A stretch of 28,257 nt of DNA from an uncultured Clostridia bacterium. GTDB lineage: Bacteria > Bacillota > Clostridia > UMGS1883. Location of the stretch: the NCBI GenBank assembly GCA_934454525.1, contig CAKSFM010000022.1, positions 1 to 28,257 of the forward strand. The letters are read 5' to 3'. Below are positions 6,812-16,637 of this stretch, in pieces. Both the position numbers and the translations under genes were made by a program. Below the pieces are notes generated by a model that searched no databases, was not told where the DNA came from, and saw only the letters and a program-made list of their open reading frames with translations. Numbering within the stretch: position 1 is the stretch's first letter; every line of letters starts with the position of its first letter.

Positions 6812-8647
6812 TTACTTATTGTCGTTATTCTCCGTGAAATCGGCGTCATACACATTTTCACCGTTCTGAGCCTGACCTGCATCTGCCCCGGGAGCGCCCT
6901 GCGCACCGCTTTGAGCCTGCTGCTGATAAAGCTTGGAGCTTATTTCGTAAAACTTCTTCTGAAGTTCTTCCGTTGCTGCTTTAATCGCATCTGTGTCACT
7001 GCCCTTAAGAGCCTCCTTAACTTTGTCAACCTCTGCCTGAACAGCCGATTTTTCGGATTCATCAATCTTACCATCTAGCTCTCCGAGCGCCTTTTCGCTC
7101 TGATATACAAGCTGATCGGCATTGTTTCTTACCTCAATTTCTTCCTTGCGCTTCTTATCTTCTTCGGCATACTGCTCAGCTTCCTTAACAGCCTTGTCAA
7201 TGTCTTCTTCGCTGAGGTTTGAGGACGCCGTGATGGTTATCTTCTGCTCCTGACCTGTTCCGAGGTCTTTCGCGCTTACGTTTACGATACCGTTTGCATC
7301 GATGTCGAACGAAACTTCAATCTGCGGAACTCCGCGCGGAGCGGGAGCAATGCCGGAAAGCATGAAGTTGCCGAGTGTTTTATTATCCTTTGCCATTTCA
7401 CGCTCACCCTGGAGGACATGAATATCAACGCTTGTCTGACCGTCTGCGGCAGTGGAGAAAATCTGGCTCTTCTTTGTGGGGATGGTGGTATTTCTCTCAA
7501 TAAGCTTTGTGCAAACGCCGCCCATTGTTTCGATACCGAGTGAAAGAGGTGTTACATCAAGAAGAACGATGTCCTTAACGTCGCCGCCGAGCACACCTGC
7601 CTGAATAGCTGCACCGATTGCAACACATTCATCGGGGTTGATTCCCTTATGCGGCTCTTTCCCGATAAGCTTGCTTACCGCGTCATTAACAGCCGGGATA
7701 CGGCTCGAACCGCCGACCATAAGAACCTTGTCAATATCATTCGTTGTAAGACCTGCATCGCTGAGGGCCTTCTTTGTCGGGATAATTGTTCTCTGAACAA
7801 GATCAGCCGTAAGCTCATCGAATTTCGCTCTTGTAAGAGTGATGTCAAGGTGTTTGGGACCTGTTGCGTCAGCAGTGATGAACGGAAGATTAATGTTGCT
7901 CGTCATAACTCCGCTCAGCTCAATCTTAGCTTTTTCGGCAGCTTCCTTAAGGCGCTGCATAGCCTGGCGGTCACCCGAAAGGTCAATGCCGCTTTCTTTC
8001 TTAAACTCGCTTACAAGATAATCGATAATCTTGTTATCAAAGTCATCGCCGCCGAGACGTGTGTCGCCGTTTGTTGCCAAAACCTCGAACACGCCATCGC
8101 CGATGTCAAGTATAGACACATCGAACGTACCGCCGCCGAGGTCATAAACCATAACTTTCTGATCGGTTTCCTTATCCATTCCGTAAGCAAATGCCGCAGC
8201 CGTAGGTTCGTTAATTATACGCAGAACCTCAAGACCTGCAATTTTGCCGGCGTCTTTCGTTGCCTGACGCTGTGAATCGCTGAAATATGCCGGAACTGTG
8301 ATAACTGCCTGTGATACCTTTTCGCCGAGATAGCTTTCCGCATCTGCCTTAAGCTTTGCAAGAATCATTGCGCTTATCTCCGGAGGAGTATAGCTCTTAT
8401 CGTCAATGTTTACCTTATAATTTGTTCCCATTTCTCTCTTTATGGAAATAACGGTTCTGTCGGGATTTGCAACTGCCTGGCGCTTTGCCACCTGACCGAC
8501 AAGCCTTTCACCTGTTTTTGTAAATGCCACAACCGACGGGGTTGTTCTTGCACCCTCTGCGTTTGCAATAACGGTCGGTTCGCCGCCTTCCATTACAGCT
8601 ACGCATGAGTTTGTTGTACCTAAATCAATACCTATAATCTTAGACAT
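6812..8647 (-). CDS. dnaK: molecular chaperone DnaK (Hsp70)
   Basis: A 611-residue cytosolic Hsp70. The nucleotide-binding domain shows the phosphate-binding loop IGIDLGTTNSCVAVMEGG, then RIINEPTAAAFAYG, VYDLGGGTFDVSIL and VLMVGGSSRIPAV. The linker DVTPLSLGIE leads to the substrate-binding domain (PRGVPQIEVSFDIDANGI), and an A/Q/G-rich tail ends in a YDADF stretch. The length is normal for a Gram-positive DnaK, which lacks an insertion found in the proteobacterial nucleotide-binding domain. The start follows GGAGGT at 8 nt, the strongest site in the operon, as expected for the most abundant product. The gap to grpE is 31 nt. Confidence 0.98.
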   Translation of the reverse strand: MSKIIGIDLGTTNSCVAVMEGGEPTVIANAEGARTTPSVVAFTKTGERLVGQVAKRQAVANPDRTVISIKREMGTNYKVNIDDKSYTPPEISAMILAKLKADAESYLGEKVSQAVITVPAYFSDSQRQATKDAGKIAGLEVLRIINEPTAAAFAYGMDKETDQKVMVYDLGGGTFDVSILDIGDGVFEVLATNGDTRLGGDDFDNKIIDYLVSEFKKESGIDLSGDRQAMQRLKEAAEKAKIELSGVMTSNINLPFITADATGPKHLDITLTRAKFDELTADLVQRTIIPTKKALSDAGLTTNDIDKVLMVGGSSRIPAVNDAVSKLIGKEPHKGINPDECVAIGAAIQAGVLGGDVKDIVLLDVTPLSLGIETMGGVCTKLIERNTTIPTKKSQIFSTAADGQTSVDIHVLQGEREMAKDNKTLGNFMLSGIAPAPRGVPQIEVSFDIDANGIVNVSAKDLGTGQEQKITITASSNLSEEDIDKAVKEAEQYAEEDKKRKEEIEVRNNADQLVYQSEKALGELDGKIDESEKSAVQAEVDKVKEALKGSDTDAIKAATEELQKKFYEISSKLYQQQAQSGAQGAPGADAGQAQNGENVYDADFTENNDNK

Positions 8648-8678
8648 AATTAATTACCTCCGTAAATATTTTACTTAA

Positions 8679-9242
8679 TCAGTTGGCAACCTTAACCATA
8701 CTGTGGCGGACTACGCGGTCACCGATGCGGTAGCCCTTCCTGAATTCCTCGGCTATCATATTTTCACCGAGCGATTCATCGTCAATATGCATTACAGCCT
8801 CGTGAACAGACGGGTCAAAGCTTTCGCCGTCTGCCGCTATCTGTTCAACTCCGAGCGCCGCAAGCACATCGTCCATTTGCTTTTTAACGAGGCTTACACC
8901 CTCGTACAGCGGATCTTCTGCCTGCGCACTTTGAAGAGCACGCTCCAGATTATCCAGAACCGCAAGAAATTTTTCAACAACAACCGCTTTTGCTTCGGGA
9001 TAAATGCTTTCCTTTTCCTTTATGGTGCGCTTTCTGTAATTATCGTATTCAGCGAGCACACGCATATATTTATCAGTCATTTCCCTGCATTTTTCTTCGA
9101 GTTTTTTATAATCCTCTTCGTTTACCGAATCGGATTTTTCCGCGGTCGGTTCGTTCTTTTGCGGAGCTTCGGAAGTCTCCTGTGCGCCTACCTCTTCTTT
9201 TTCGGCTTCGGGAGCTGTTTTTTCATCCTTATCCTTTGCCAT
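8679..9242 (-). CDS. grpE: nucleotide exchange factor GrpE
   Basis: A 187-residue DnaK exchange factor that releases ADP from DnaK. An acidic, low-complexity N-terminus (about residues 1-40, rich in E, A and K) is followed by the dimerising coiled coil (YKKLEEKCREMTDKYMRVLA, then EYDNYRKRT) and a C-terminal beta domain with FDPSVHEAVMH and FRKGYRIGDRVVRHSMVKV, the family signature. It sits between hrcA (25 nt) and dnaK (31 nt). An AGAGG-like ribosome binding site lies just before the ATG. Confidence 0.97.
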   Translation of the reverse strand: MAKDKDEKTAPEAEKEEVGAQETSEAPQKNEPTAEKSDSVNEEDYKKLEEKCREMTDKYMRVLAEYDNYRKRTIKEKESIYPEAKAVVVEKFLAVLDNLERALQSAQAEDPLYEGVSLVKKQMDDVLAALGVEQIAADGESFDPSVHEAVMHIDDESLGENMIAEEFRKGYRIGDRVVRHSMVKVAN

Positions 9243-9267
9243 GAACCTCTTCCTTTCTCTAACAAGC

Positions 9268-10311
9268 CTACTCGTCTCCGTAGAGCATACGGCTCAGTAT
9301 TTCGCTTAATTTATCATTAATAAGCTCAAGCGAGGAAACCACTCTCGCGTAATTCATCCGCTTGGGACCTATAATGCCGATTTTACCATGGAGCTTATCA
9401 CCCACCTTGTAGTTTGCAACAACAAGGCTTGTGTCGCGCATTTCGGGAGCACCGTTCTCACTGCCTATCTTAATGCTTATGTCATCCTTGTCATTCGCAA
9501 GAACATCAAGCATTTTTGCAATGTTTTCCTTTCTGTCGATAAACGACAAAAACTCACGCGCACGGTCAATATTTTCAAATTCCGGGTTATTTAATATATT
9601 CGATGCGCCGCCCACATATACAAGATTTTCGGGATTTTCAAGACATTCAATCACAAAGCCGACAACTGTTTTAAGAAAATCGCCGTAATCTGACATTGCC
9701 TTGTAAATAAGCATCAGCCGTGCCGATGTGAAATCGTCCGCACTGAGTCCGGCAAGCTGTGCCGACAGAAAATCCGAAATTGAATCAACAACCTCATATC
9801 CGATTGATTCATCGACTTTCATGCGTTTGTTCCTGACAACGCCTGCATCAGTGATGACCACAATCAGCACAAGTCCTTTTTCAATCAGAAGCATTTTAAC
9901 ATTGCGCAAACGGCTTTTCTGCTCAGCCGGAAGCTCAACAATCGCAGGATAATGCGTTGCCTTTGATATTATATCCGAAATTTCGGAGATAACATTTTCA
10001 AGCTGATTATACTTCCTGTCCATACTGCTCTGAAGTCCGGCAATTTCTTCAATTGTCATGCTGTAGCGCTGCATAAGAGAGTCCACATAAAACCTGTACC
10101 CCATTTCGGACGGGATTCTTCCTGCCGAGGTATGCGGCTTGTCAAGATAACCCATGTCCTCAAGGTCAGCCATTTCGTTGCGGATCGTTGCCGCGCTTAA
10201 ACCGAGGTTATGATTTTTTGCTATATTGCGTGAGCCGACAGGTTCCGCCGTTGAAATATAATCCTCCACAATTGCCTGAAGTATTGTTCTTTTTCTGTCC
10301 GACAGTTCCAT
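9268..10311 (-). CDS. hrcA: heat-inducible transcription repressor HrcA
   Basis: A 347-residue repressor of class-I heat-shock genes that binds CIRCE and needs GroEL for activity. The N-terminal winged helix is visible in LSDRKRTILQAIVEDYISTA and LSAATIRNEMADLEDMGYLD, then PHTSAGRIPSEMGYRFYVD, a hallmark of the family. The dimerisation/GAF-like part ends with IGIIGPKRMNYARVV. The ATG at 10311 is favoured over one 30 nt upstream because GGGGGTGAG precedes it and because the upstream codon lies close to the CIRCE element. It is the first gene of the operon, so it autoregulates. Confidence 0.97.
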   Translation of the reverse strand: MELSDRKRTILQAIVEDYISTAEPVGSRNIAKNHNLGLSAATIRNEMADLEDMGYLDKPHTSAGRIPSEMGYRFYVDSLMQRYSMTIEEIAGLQSSMDRKYNQLENVISEISDIISKATHYPAIVELPAEQKSRLRNVKMLLIEKGLVLIVVITDAGVVRNKRMKVDESIGYEVVDSISDFLSAQLAGLSADDFTSARLMLIYKAMSDYGDFLKTVVGFVIECLENPENLVYVGGASNILNNPEFENIDRAREFLSFIDRKENIAKMLDVLANDKDDISIKIGSENGAPEMRDTSLVVANYKVGDKLHGKIGIIGPKRMNYARVVSSLELINDKLSEILSRMLYGDE

Positions 10312-10334
10312 TTGCTCACCCCCTGTTTTCTTTG

Positions 10335-10361
10335 TTAGCACTCAACCTCTCTGAGTGCTAA
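10335..10361 (-). promoter_or_regulatory. CIRCE operator
   Basis: TTAGCACTC (10335-10343), a 9-nt spacer and GAGTGCTAA (10353-10361) match the CIRCE consensus perfectly. It covers the expected transcription start of the promoter just upstream and lies 23 nt before hrcA, so HrcA binding there should block the operon. Confidence 0.98.
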
Positions 10362-10365
10362 CAAT

Positions 10366-10394
10366 AATGTACCACCATTATTGCCGTTTGTCAA
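10366..10394 (-). promoter_or_regulatory. sigma-A promoter of the hrcA operon
   Basis: On the minus strand TTGACA (10394-10389), a 17-nt spacer and TACATT (10371-10366) lie directly before CIRCE. The A/T-rich tract at 10395-10425 could act as an UP-like element. Confidence 0.85.
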
Positions 10395-10431
10395 GTATTA
10401 TTTTGAAAATTTTTTAAAATTTTTTAACGGT

Positions 10432-10470
10432 ACAAAAACGGCGGCAAAACAATCTGTTTCACCGCCGTTT
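10432..10470 (-). terminator. Rho-independent terminator of the purine operon
   Basis: On the minus strand, AAACGGCGG (10470-10462) pairs with CCGCCGTTT (10444-10436) and the stem runs into TTTTTGT. It begins 6 nt after the purL stop and separates the purine and heat-shock operons. Confidence 0.9.
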
Positions 10471-10476
10471 ATATAA

Positions 10477-13400
10477 TTATCCGAAATATTCCGATGCCGA
10501 TTCAAACAGCCTCATATCATAATTACCTGCAACGTTTTGATAAAGTCCGCTTCCGATACGTTCCGAATGACCCATTTTGCCGAGCACTCTTCCGTCCGGC
10601 GACAAAATTCCCTCAACGGCGCAGCATGAACCGTTCGGATTGTAACGGATGTCCATTGTCGGTTTTCCGTCAAAGTCAACATACTGCGTGAGAATCTGAC
10701 CGTTTTGCGCAAGCTTTGCAATCAGTGCTTCATCAGCAAGGAATCTGCCCTCACCATGTGATATCGGAACGGTGAATATTTCTCCGACCGCAGCATGACT
10801 CATCCATGGTGATTTATTCGATGAAACACGTGTGCGGACAAGCTTGGACTGATGACGCGCAATAGTATTAAATGTCAGCGTCGGGCAGTCTTCGTCCGTA
10901 TCAATTATTTTGCCGTACGGTACAAGTCCGAGTTTTATAAGCGCCTGAAATCCGTTGCATATACCTGCCATAAGTCCGTCGCGCTTTTCAAGCAGCTCGG
11001 ATACGGCTTCTTTAATTTCCGCATTTCTGAAAAATGCGGTTATCAGCTTTCCGCTTCCGTCTGGTTCGTCGCCGCCGGAAAAACCACCGGGAATAAATAC
11101 TATCTGACTTTCGCGAACTTTTTTCGCAAATGCTTCAACAGACTCTGAAACTGCCGATGCCGAAAGATTGTTAATGACAAATATTTCGGGGTCGCAGCCG
11201 CCGTGCGCCGCAGCCTTTGCCGTGTCATATTCGCAGTTTGTTCCGGGGAAAACCGGAATAAGCACACGCGGTTTTGCCGCATTAACACGGCTGTGATAAG
11301 CCGCCGCAGAATCATGCGAAAAAATCGGAACCGACTTTTCACCGCTCTTTATATTGCAAGGATAAACGCTCTCCAGCCTGTCCTCATAAAGGGAATAAAG
11401 CTCACTGCACGATATTTTTTCATCAGCGAATGTGAAGCTTTCCGTATCGCACACATTTCCAATGCAGACGCCGCCGCTAAGTTCTTCGCTTGCTTCCGCA
11501 ATGAATGAACCGTAATTAAGAGAGAAAATCTCATCCTTTGAAATGTTATCGGAAAATTCAAAACCGAATCCGTTGCCCATGGACATTTTAAGCACTGCTT
11601 CGGCAATGCCGCCTTTTGTGAGCGCACTGCACGAAACGATTTTTTTCGCGCGCATAAGCTCCGTAAGGCTTTTGAACACCGAAAGCAGCGAATTTGTTTC
11701 CGGTAATCCGTTTTCATCCGTTTCGGATTTGAAAAGGTAGACGCGGCTGCCGCTTTTCTTGAATTCCGGTGTTACAACATTATTTATATTATCGGTGGTA
11801 ACGGCAAACGAAACAAGCGTCGGAGGAACATCAATATTTTCGAAAGTCCCGCTCATGGAATCCTTTCCGCCGATTGCACCTATGCCAAGGTTCATCTGCG
11901 CGTCAAAGGCTCCGAGCAGCGCCGCAAGCGGTTTGCCCCAGCGTTTCGGGTCAGTTTTCGGTTTTTCAAAATATTCCTGAAATGTCAGATAAACGCCCTC
12001 GAATGATGCGCCGGAAGCAACAAGCTTTGACACAGACTCCACAACCGCAAGATATGCGCCGTGATACGGACTTTTTTCCGATACAAACGGGTCAAACCCC
12101 CATGCCATAAAGCTGCATGTTGTTGTGTCACCTTTTTCAACCGAAACTTTGTTTACCATCGCCTGCGTGGGAGTGAGCTGATATTTTCCGCCGAACGGCA
12201 TTACAACGCTGCCTGCGCCGATTGTTGAATCAAAACGCTCCGAAAGACCGCGCTTTGAACAAATGTTAAGGTCAGACGCGATTTTTCTGTAATTATCCGA
12301 AAATGATCCTGCCGTATTTCGTGCGAAGCGTTCAATTTTTGCCGCTGAAACTTCAATGTGCTTTTCCGCACCGTTTGAATTAAGAAATTCTCGCGAAATA
12401 TTTACAATATTTTTTCCGTTCCAGTTCATCACAAGGTACGGCTTTGCGGTGACAACGGCAACAATTGTTGCTTCAAGATTTTCTGAGTATGCGATTTTGC
12501 AGAAGCGTTCCGCATCCTCCGCGGCAACAACCACCGCCATTCTTTCCTGCGACTCGCTTATTGCAAGCTCAGTGCCGTCAAGTCCTTCATATTTTTTCGG
12601 TACTTTATTAAGGTCAATTTCAAGTCCGTCGGCAAGTTCTCCGATTGCAACCGACACGCCGCCTGCGCCGAAATCATTGCAGCGTTTTATAAGACGGGCC
12701 GCGTCGCCGTTTCTGAAAAGGCGCTGAAGCTTTCTCTCCTCCGGCGCGTTTCCTTTCTGCACCTCAGCGCCGCAGCTTTCAAGCGATGTAAGGCTGTGCG
12801 ATTTTGATGAACCTGTTGCTCCGCCGCAGCCATCGCGTCCTGTCTTTCCGCCGAGCAGAATAACAACATCTCCCGGCGTCGGACACTCCCTGCGAACATT
12901 TTTCTGCGGCGCCGCTCCGATAACCGCACCTATTTCCATTCGTTTTGCAACATATCCGCTGTGGTAAATTTCATCAACCTGTCCTGTGGCAAGTCCTATT
13001 TGGTTTCCGTACGAACTGTAACCGTTGGCAGCCGTTGCCACGATTTTACGCTGCGGAAGCTTGCCCTTAAGCGTCTGCGAAACAGGAACTGTCGGGTCAG
13101 CCGCACCTGTCACACGCATTGCCGCGTAAACATAGCTTCTGCCTGAAAGCGGATCGCGGATTGCGCCGCCGATGCATGTTGCAGCGCCGCCGAACGGCTC
13201 AATTTCCGTAGGATGATTATGTGTTTCATTTTTAAAGAGCAGCAGCCATTTTTCCGTCCTGCCGTCAACATCAACGTCCATTTTAACGGTGCAGGCGTTA
13301 ATTTCATCCGATTCATCAAGCTTATCAAGCTTGCCGTGCTTTTTGAGATATTTAACGGCAATTGTTGCAATATCCATAAGATTTACCGGCTTTGTGCGCC

Positions 13401-14163
13401 CAAGCTCGCTGCGCACAGCTATATAGCGGTCATATGCTTTTCGCAGAACCTCGTCCTCAAACCGAACGCTGTCAACCGTTGTTAAAAATGTGGTATGGCG
13501 GCAATGATCCGACCAATAAGTATCAATCATTTTAATTTCCGTAATTGTCGGGTCGCGCTGCTCTTTTATAAAATAGCTTTGGCAGAACGCAAGATCGTCA
13601 ATATCCATCGCCAAACCGCGGTTTTGAAGAAATGTTTCAAGCTCTTGCCGCGAAAGAGTGCGGAATCCGTCAATTGTTTCAACCTCTGTCGGAACAGTGT
13701 AATCATTTTTCAGCGTGTCAGGTAATTCCATTGATGCCTCACGCGCTTCAACGGGATTGATGACATATTTTTTTACCGCTTCGGCAGTCTCCGCCGAAAT
13801 ATTTCCGCCGAGAACATATACCTTCGCCGTTTTCACTGCCGGGCGGTCACCCTTTGATATAATCTGAATACATTCCGCAGCCGATGCGGCGCGCTGGTCA
13901 AACTGACCCGGAAGATATTCAACCGCAAAAACGCAGTCGCCTGTCGGGGCGTCACTTGCTGCGCTGTCAAGCTGCGGCTCGGAAAATACGGTTTTTACAG
14001 CGTAATCAAAAAGTTCTTTGGAAATATTTTCAACATCATAACGATTGAATATTCGCACCGATTCCACCGATTTAAGCTGCAAAAGCTCGTTTAAATCCTT
14101 TTTAAGCGCGCGAGCCTCATTGTCCAAACCTTTCTTTTTTTCGACATAAATTCTGAAAACCAT
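10477..14163 (-). CDS. purL: phosphoribosylformylglycinamidine synthase, single-chain
   Basis: A 1228-residue enzyme converting FGAR, ATP and glutamine to FGAM. Synthetase domains come first (SDHCRHTTFLT, FKNETHNHPTEIEPFGGAAT, GGKTGRDGCGGATGSSKS, MVNKVSVEKGDTTTCSFMAW). The C-terminal class-I glutaminase domain starts near residue 970 (PRVLIPVFPGTNCEYDTA); its nucleophile is C1069 in GICNGFQ and the likely triad partners are H1199 and E1201 in GHSER. Unlike Bacillus, which uses separate PurS, PurQ and PurL, this is the all-in-one form seen in Clostridia and distantly in proteobacteria. It is the last gene of the operon, 3 nt after purD and followed by a terminator. The start at 14163 has AAAGGAA upstream. 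Confidence 0.97.
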   Translation of the reverse strand: MVFRIYVEKKKGLDNEARALKKDLNELLQLKSVESVRIFNRYDVENISKELFDYAVKTVFSEPQLDSAASDAPTGDCVFAVEYLPGQFDQRAASAAECIQIISKGDRPAVKTAKVYVLGGNISAETAEAVKKYVINPVEAREASMELPDTLKNDYTVPTEVETIDGFRTLSRQELETFLQNRGLAMDIDDLAFCQSYFIKEQRDPTITEIKMIDTYWSDHCRHTTFLTTVDSVRFEDEVLRKAYDRYIAVRSELGRTKPVNLMDIATIAVKYLKKHGKLDKLDESDEINACTVKMDVDVDGRTEKWLLLFKNETHNHPTEIEPFGGAATCIGGAIRDPLSGRSYVYAAMRVTGAADPTVPVSQTLKGKLPQRKIVATAANGYSSYGNQIGLATGQVDEIYHSGYVAKRMEIGAVIGAAPQKNVRRECPTPGDVVILLGGKTGRDGCGGATGSSKSHSLTSLESCGAEVQKGNAPEERKLQRLFRNGDAARLIKRCNDFGAGGVSVAIGELADGLEIDLNKVPKKYEGLDGTELAISESQERMAVVVAAEDAERFCKIAYSENLEATIVAVVTAKPYLVMNWNGKNIVNISREFLNSNGAEKHIEVSAAKIERFARNTAGSFSDNYRKIASDLNICSKRGLSERFDSTIGAGSVVMPFGGKYQLTPTQAMVNKVSVEKGDTTTCSFMAWGFDPFVSEKSPYHGAYLAVVESVSKLVASGASFEGVYLTFQEYFEKPKTDPKRWGKPLAALLGAFDAQMNLGIGAIGGKDSMSGTFENIDVPPTLVSFAVTTDNINNVVTPEFKKSGSRVYLFKSETDENGLPETNSLLSVFKSLTELMRAKKIVSCSALTKGGIAEAVLKMSMGNGFGFEFSDNISKDEIFSLNYGSFIAEASEELSGGVCIGNVCDTESFTFADEKISCSELYSLYEDRLESVYPCNIKSGEKSVPIFSHDSAAAYHSRVNAAKPRVLIPVFPGTNCEYDTAKAAAHGGCDPEIFVINNLSASAVSESVEAFAKKVRESQIVFIPGGFSGGDEPDGSGKLITAFFRNAEIKEAVSELLEKRDGLMAGICNGFQALIKLGLVPYGKIIDTDEDCPTLTFNTIARHQSKLVRTRVSSNKSPWMSHAAVGEIFTVPISHGEGRFLADEALIAKLAQNGQILTQYVDFDGKPTMDIRYNPNGSCCAVEGILSPDGRVLGKMGHSERIGSGLYQNVAGNYDMRLFESASEYFG

Positions 14164-14166
14164 GCG

Positions 14167-15429
14167 TCAGTTCCTTTCTGCCTCAAGCGCCTTTTTTCCG
14201 ATGTCTTTTCTGTAATATGCATTTGTAAAATGCACTTGCTTTACAGTTTCATAAGCCTTGTCAATCGCTTCGGAAAGAGTTTTTCCCGTTTCCGTTACTC
14301 CGAGCACTCTTCCTCCCGAGGTAAGAAGAGTTCCGTTTTCCGCTTTTGCTCCGGCAACATAAATATTCTTATCTGCCGGCATTGAAATTTCAAAGCCGGT
14401 TTCGTATTTCTGCGGGTATCCGCTTGACGCCATGACAACGCAGCATGCACAGCCGCTTTCAAATTCAACCGCAGCCTTGTCCAGTGTTTTATCATATATA
14501 TGAAGCATAATCTCAAGCAAATCACTTTTTAAAAGCGGAAGCACAACCTGCGTTTCCGGATCTCCGAAGCGGCAGTTATATTCGATTACCTTTGGACCGT
14601 TCTCAGTGAGCATAAGTCCGAAATACAGGCAGCCGGAAAAGCTCCTCCCCTCTTTATTCATTGCCTCAACCGTGGGAATAAAAATCTTTTCCATACATTC
14701 TTTTGCAACATCATCCGTATAGTACGGATTCGGTGCAATCGTTCCCATTCCCCCGGTATTTAACCCCTCATCATTGTCAAGCGCGCGCTTGTGATCCATT
14801 GAAGAAACCATCGGTACAATTGTTTTCCCGTCCGTGAACGTAAGAACCGAAACCTCGGGACCTGTAAGAAATTCCTCAATCACAACGCTGCTGCCGCTTT
14901 CACCGAAAATCCTGTCACCCATAATTGTCTTCACGGCATTTTTCGCTTCTTCGCGCGTTTGAGCTATTATAACGCCTTTTCCGAGCGCAAGTCCGTCCGC
15001 CTTGACAACCATCGGTGCAGCTGCGCTTTCAACATATGCAAGCGCTTTCTCCATATCGGAAAAGCTCTCATATGCGGCAGTGGGAATCCCATACTTTTTC
15101 ATAAGCTGCTTTGAAAATACCTTGCTGCCCTCAATTATTGCCGCTTTTTTGTCAGGTCCGAAAGTTTTTATTCCCTTGGCGTTCAGTGCGTCAACCGCGC
15201 CGAGCACAAGCGGATCATCGGGTGCGACAACGGCAAAGTCAATATTATTTTCAACGGCAAAATTCACAATACCCTCAATGTCCTTTGCGCCTATCGGCAC
15301 ACACTCCGCATCCGCGGCAATTCCGCCGTTTCCGGGAAGGGCATATATTTTCTCCGCCTTGGGACTTTCCTTAAGCTTTTTTATAATTGCGTGCTCACGG
15401 CCTCCGCCGCCGACAACCATTATCCTCAT
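14167..15429 (-). CDS. purD: phosphoribosylamine-glycine ligase
   Basis: A 420-residue ATP-grasp ligase forming GAR from phosphoribosylamine, glycine and ATP. The N-terminal Rossmann-like part shows MRIMVVGGGGREHAI and YALPGNGGI; the ATP-grasp core shows PMVVKADGLALGKGV, then FLTGPEVSVL and the signature FGDPETQVVLP near residue 290. Length matches the family. AGGAGGGG stands 6 nt before the ATG at 15429. It follows the AICAR formyltransferase by 14 nt and purL starts 3 nt after its stop. Confidence 0.97.
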   Translation of the reverse strand: MRIMVVGGGGREHAIIKKLKESPKAEKIYALPGNGGIAADAECVPIGAKDIEGIVNFAVENNIDFAVVAPDDPLVLGAVDALNAKGIKTFGPDKKAAIIEGSKVFSKQLMKKYGIPTAAYESFSDMEKALAYVESAAAPMVVKADGLALGKGVIIAQTREEAKNAVKTIMGDRIFGESGSSVVIEEFLTGPEVSVLTFTDGKTIVPMVSSMDHKRALDNDEGLNTGGMGTIAPNPYYTDDVAKECMEKIFIPTVEAMNKEGRSFSGCLYFGLMLTENGPKVIEYNCRFGDPETQVVLPLLKSDLLEIMLHIYDKTLDKAAVEFESGCACCVVMASSGYPQKYETGFEISMPADKNIYVAGAKAENGTLLTSGGRVLGVTETGKTLSEAIDKAYETVKQVHFTNAYYRKDIGKKALEAERN

Positions 15430-15443
15430 ATGTTCCCCTCCTA

Positions 15444-16625
15444 TTAATGATGAAACAGGCGCATTCCCGTCATTGCCATAACCATGTTATGCTTGTTGCA
15501 GCATTCAATAACATTATCGTCACGGATTGAGCCGCCGGGCTGTGCAATATAGCTCACGCCGCTTTTTGCCGCGCGTTCGATGTTATCTCCGAACGGGAAA
15601 AACGCGTCCGATCCGAGCGCCACGCCTGAAAGTGATGCAAGATATTCACGCTGCTGCGCTCTTGTGAACGGTTCGGGGCGCTTTGTGAAAAGTGTTTGCC
15701 AGTTTCCGTCCGCCAGAACATCGTCCGAGTCCTCTGAAAGATATATATCGATTGCATTGTCGCGGTCGGGACGGCGGATTTCTTCCTTGAAAGGCAGGTT
15801 CAGCACTTTTTCATGCTGCCTGAGATGCCATAAATCTGCCTTGTTTCCGGCAAGGCGTGTGCAGTGAATACGTGACTGCTGCCCTGCGCCGACGCCGATT
15901 GCCTGACCGTCCGCCGCAAAACACACCGAGTTTGACTGAGTGTATTTAAGTGTTATGAGGGATATTATTAAATCACGCACTGCCGATTCGGGCATATTTT
16001 TGTTATCCGTTACAATATTTCCGAGCAGTTCGCGGTTAATTTTAAAGTTATTTCTCCCCTGTTCAAACGTTATTCCGAACACATCCTTATGCTCTGTCGG
16101 CTCCGGAACATACGATGGGTCAATTTTAACGATATTGTATGCACCCTTTTTCTTGGATTTAAGGATTTCAAGCGCTTCAGCATCATAATCCGGTGCGATT
16201 ATTCCGTCCGAAACCTCGCGCGCAATCAGACGTGCGCAGACTGCGTCACACTTATCGGAAAGCGCAATCCAGTCACCGAATGAGCTCATTCTGTCAGTTC
16301 CTCGCGCACGGGCATATGCAGTGGCAAGCGGAGAGGAATCCAAATCATCAATATCATCAACAAAACACGCTTTTTTAAGTTCATCGCTCATTTTCACACC
16401 GACAGCCGCCGATGTTGGACTGACATGCTTAAATGATGTTGCCGCGCACATACCGAGCGCTTCTTTAAGCTCCTTTACAAGCTGCCAGCTGTTAAGTGCA
16501 TCGAGAAAATTTATGTATCCCGGTCTGCCGTTAAGTATCTCAATCGGAAGCTCGCCGTTTTTCATATATATACGGGCAGGCTTCTGATTGGGATTGCAGC
16601 CGTACTTTAATTCAAATTCGTGCAT
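15444..16625 (-). CDS. purH: AICAR formyltransferase, stand-alone (PurH C-terminal half)
   Basis: A 393-residue protein matching only the transformylase half of bifunctional PurH. It moves a formyl group from 10-formyl-tetrahydrofolate to AICAR (ZMP), giving FAICAR. Recognisable stretches are LKYGCNPNQKPA at the N-terminus, SFKHVSPTSAAVG (the KHVNPxG-like active-site region), LKYTQSNSV, GVGAGQQSRIHCTRLAG, LASDAFFPF-like GSDAFFPFGDNIE, and the end MTGMRLFHH. The IMP cyclohydrolase domain (about 200 residues before this in usual PurH) is absent; AAGGAGG directly precedes the ATG at 16625, so it is not a truncation artefact. The missing activity is supplied by the PurO-type gene at 18085-18804. 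Symbol purH is used loosely. Confidence 0.93.
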   Translation of the reverse strand: MHEFELKYGCNPNQKPARIYMKNGELPIEILNGRPGYINFLDALNSWQLVKELKEALGMCAATSFKHVSPTSAAVGVKMSDELKKACFVDDIDDLDSSPLATAYARARGTDRMSSFGDWIALSDKCDAVCARLIAREVSDGIIAPDYDAEALEILKSKKKGAYNIVKIDPSYVPEPTEHKDVFGITFEQGRNNFKINRELLGNIVTDNKNMPESAVRDLIISLITLKYTQSNSVCFAADGQAIGVGAGQQSRIHCTRLAGNKADLWHLRQHEKVLNLPFKEEIRRPDRDNAIDIYLSEDSDDVLADGNWQTLFTKRPEPFTRAQQREYLASLSGVALGSDAFFPFGDNIERAAKSGVSYIAQPGGSIRDDNVIECCNKHNMVMAMTGMRLFHH

Positions 16626-16637
16626 TGCTTTTCCTCC

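Noticed and set aside
7649..8275. 208-codon plus-strand open frame opposite dnaK
   Set aside because: It lies entirely opposite dnaK, has no family resemblance or ribosome binding site, and is a by-product of codon bias in the real gene. The same holds for 5339-6160, 8703-9320, 16620-17144 and 17526-18038.
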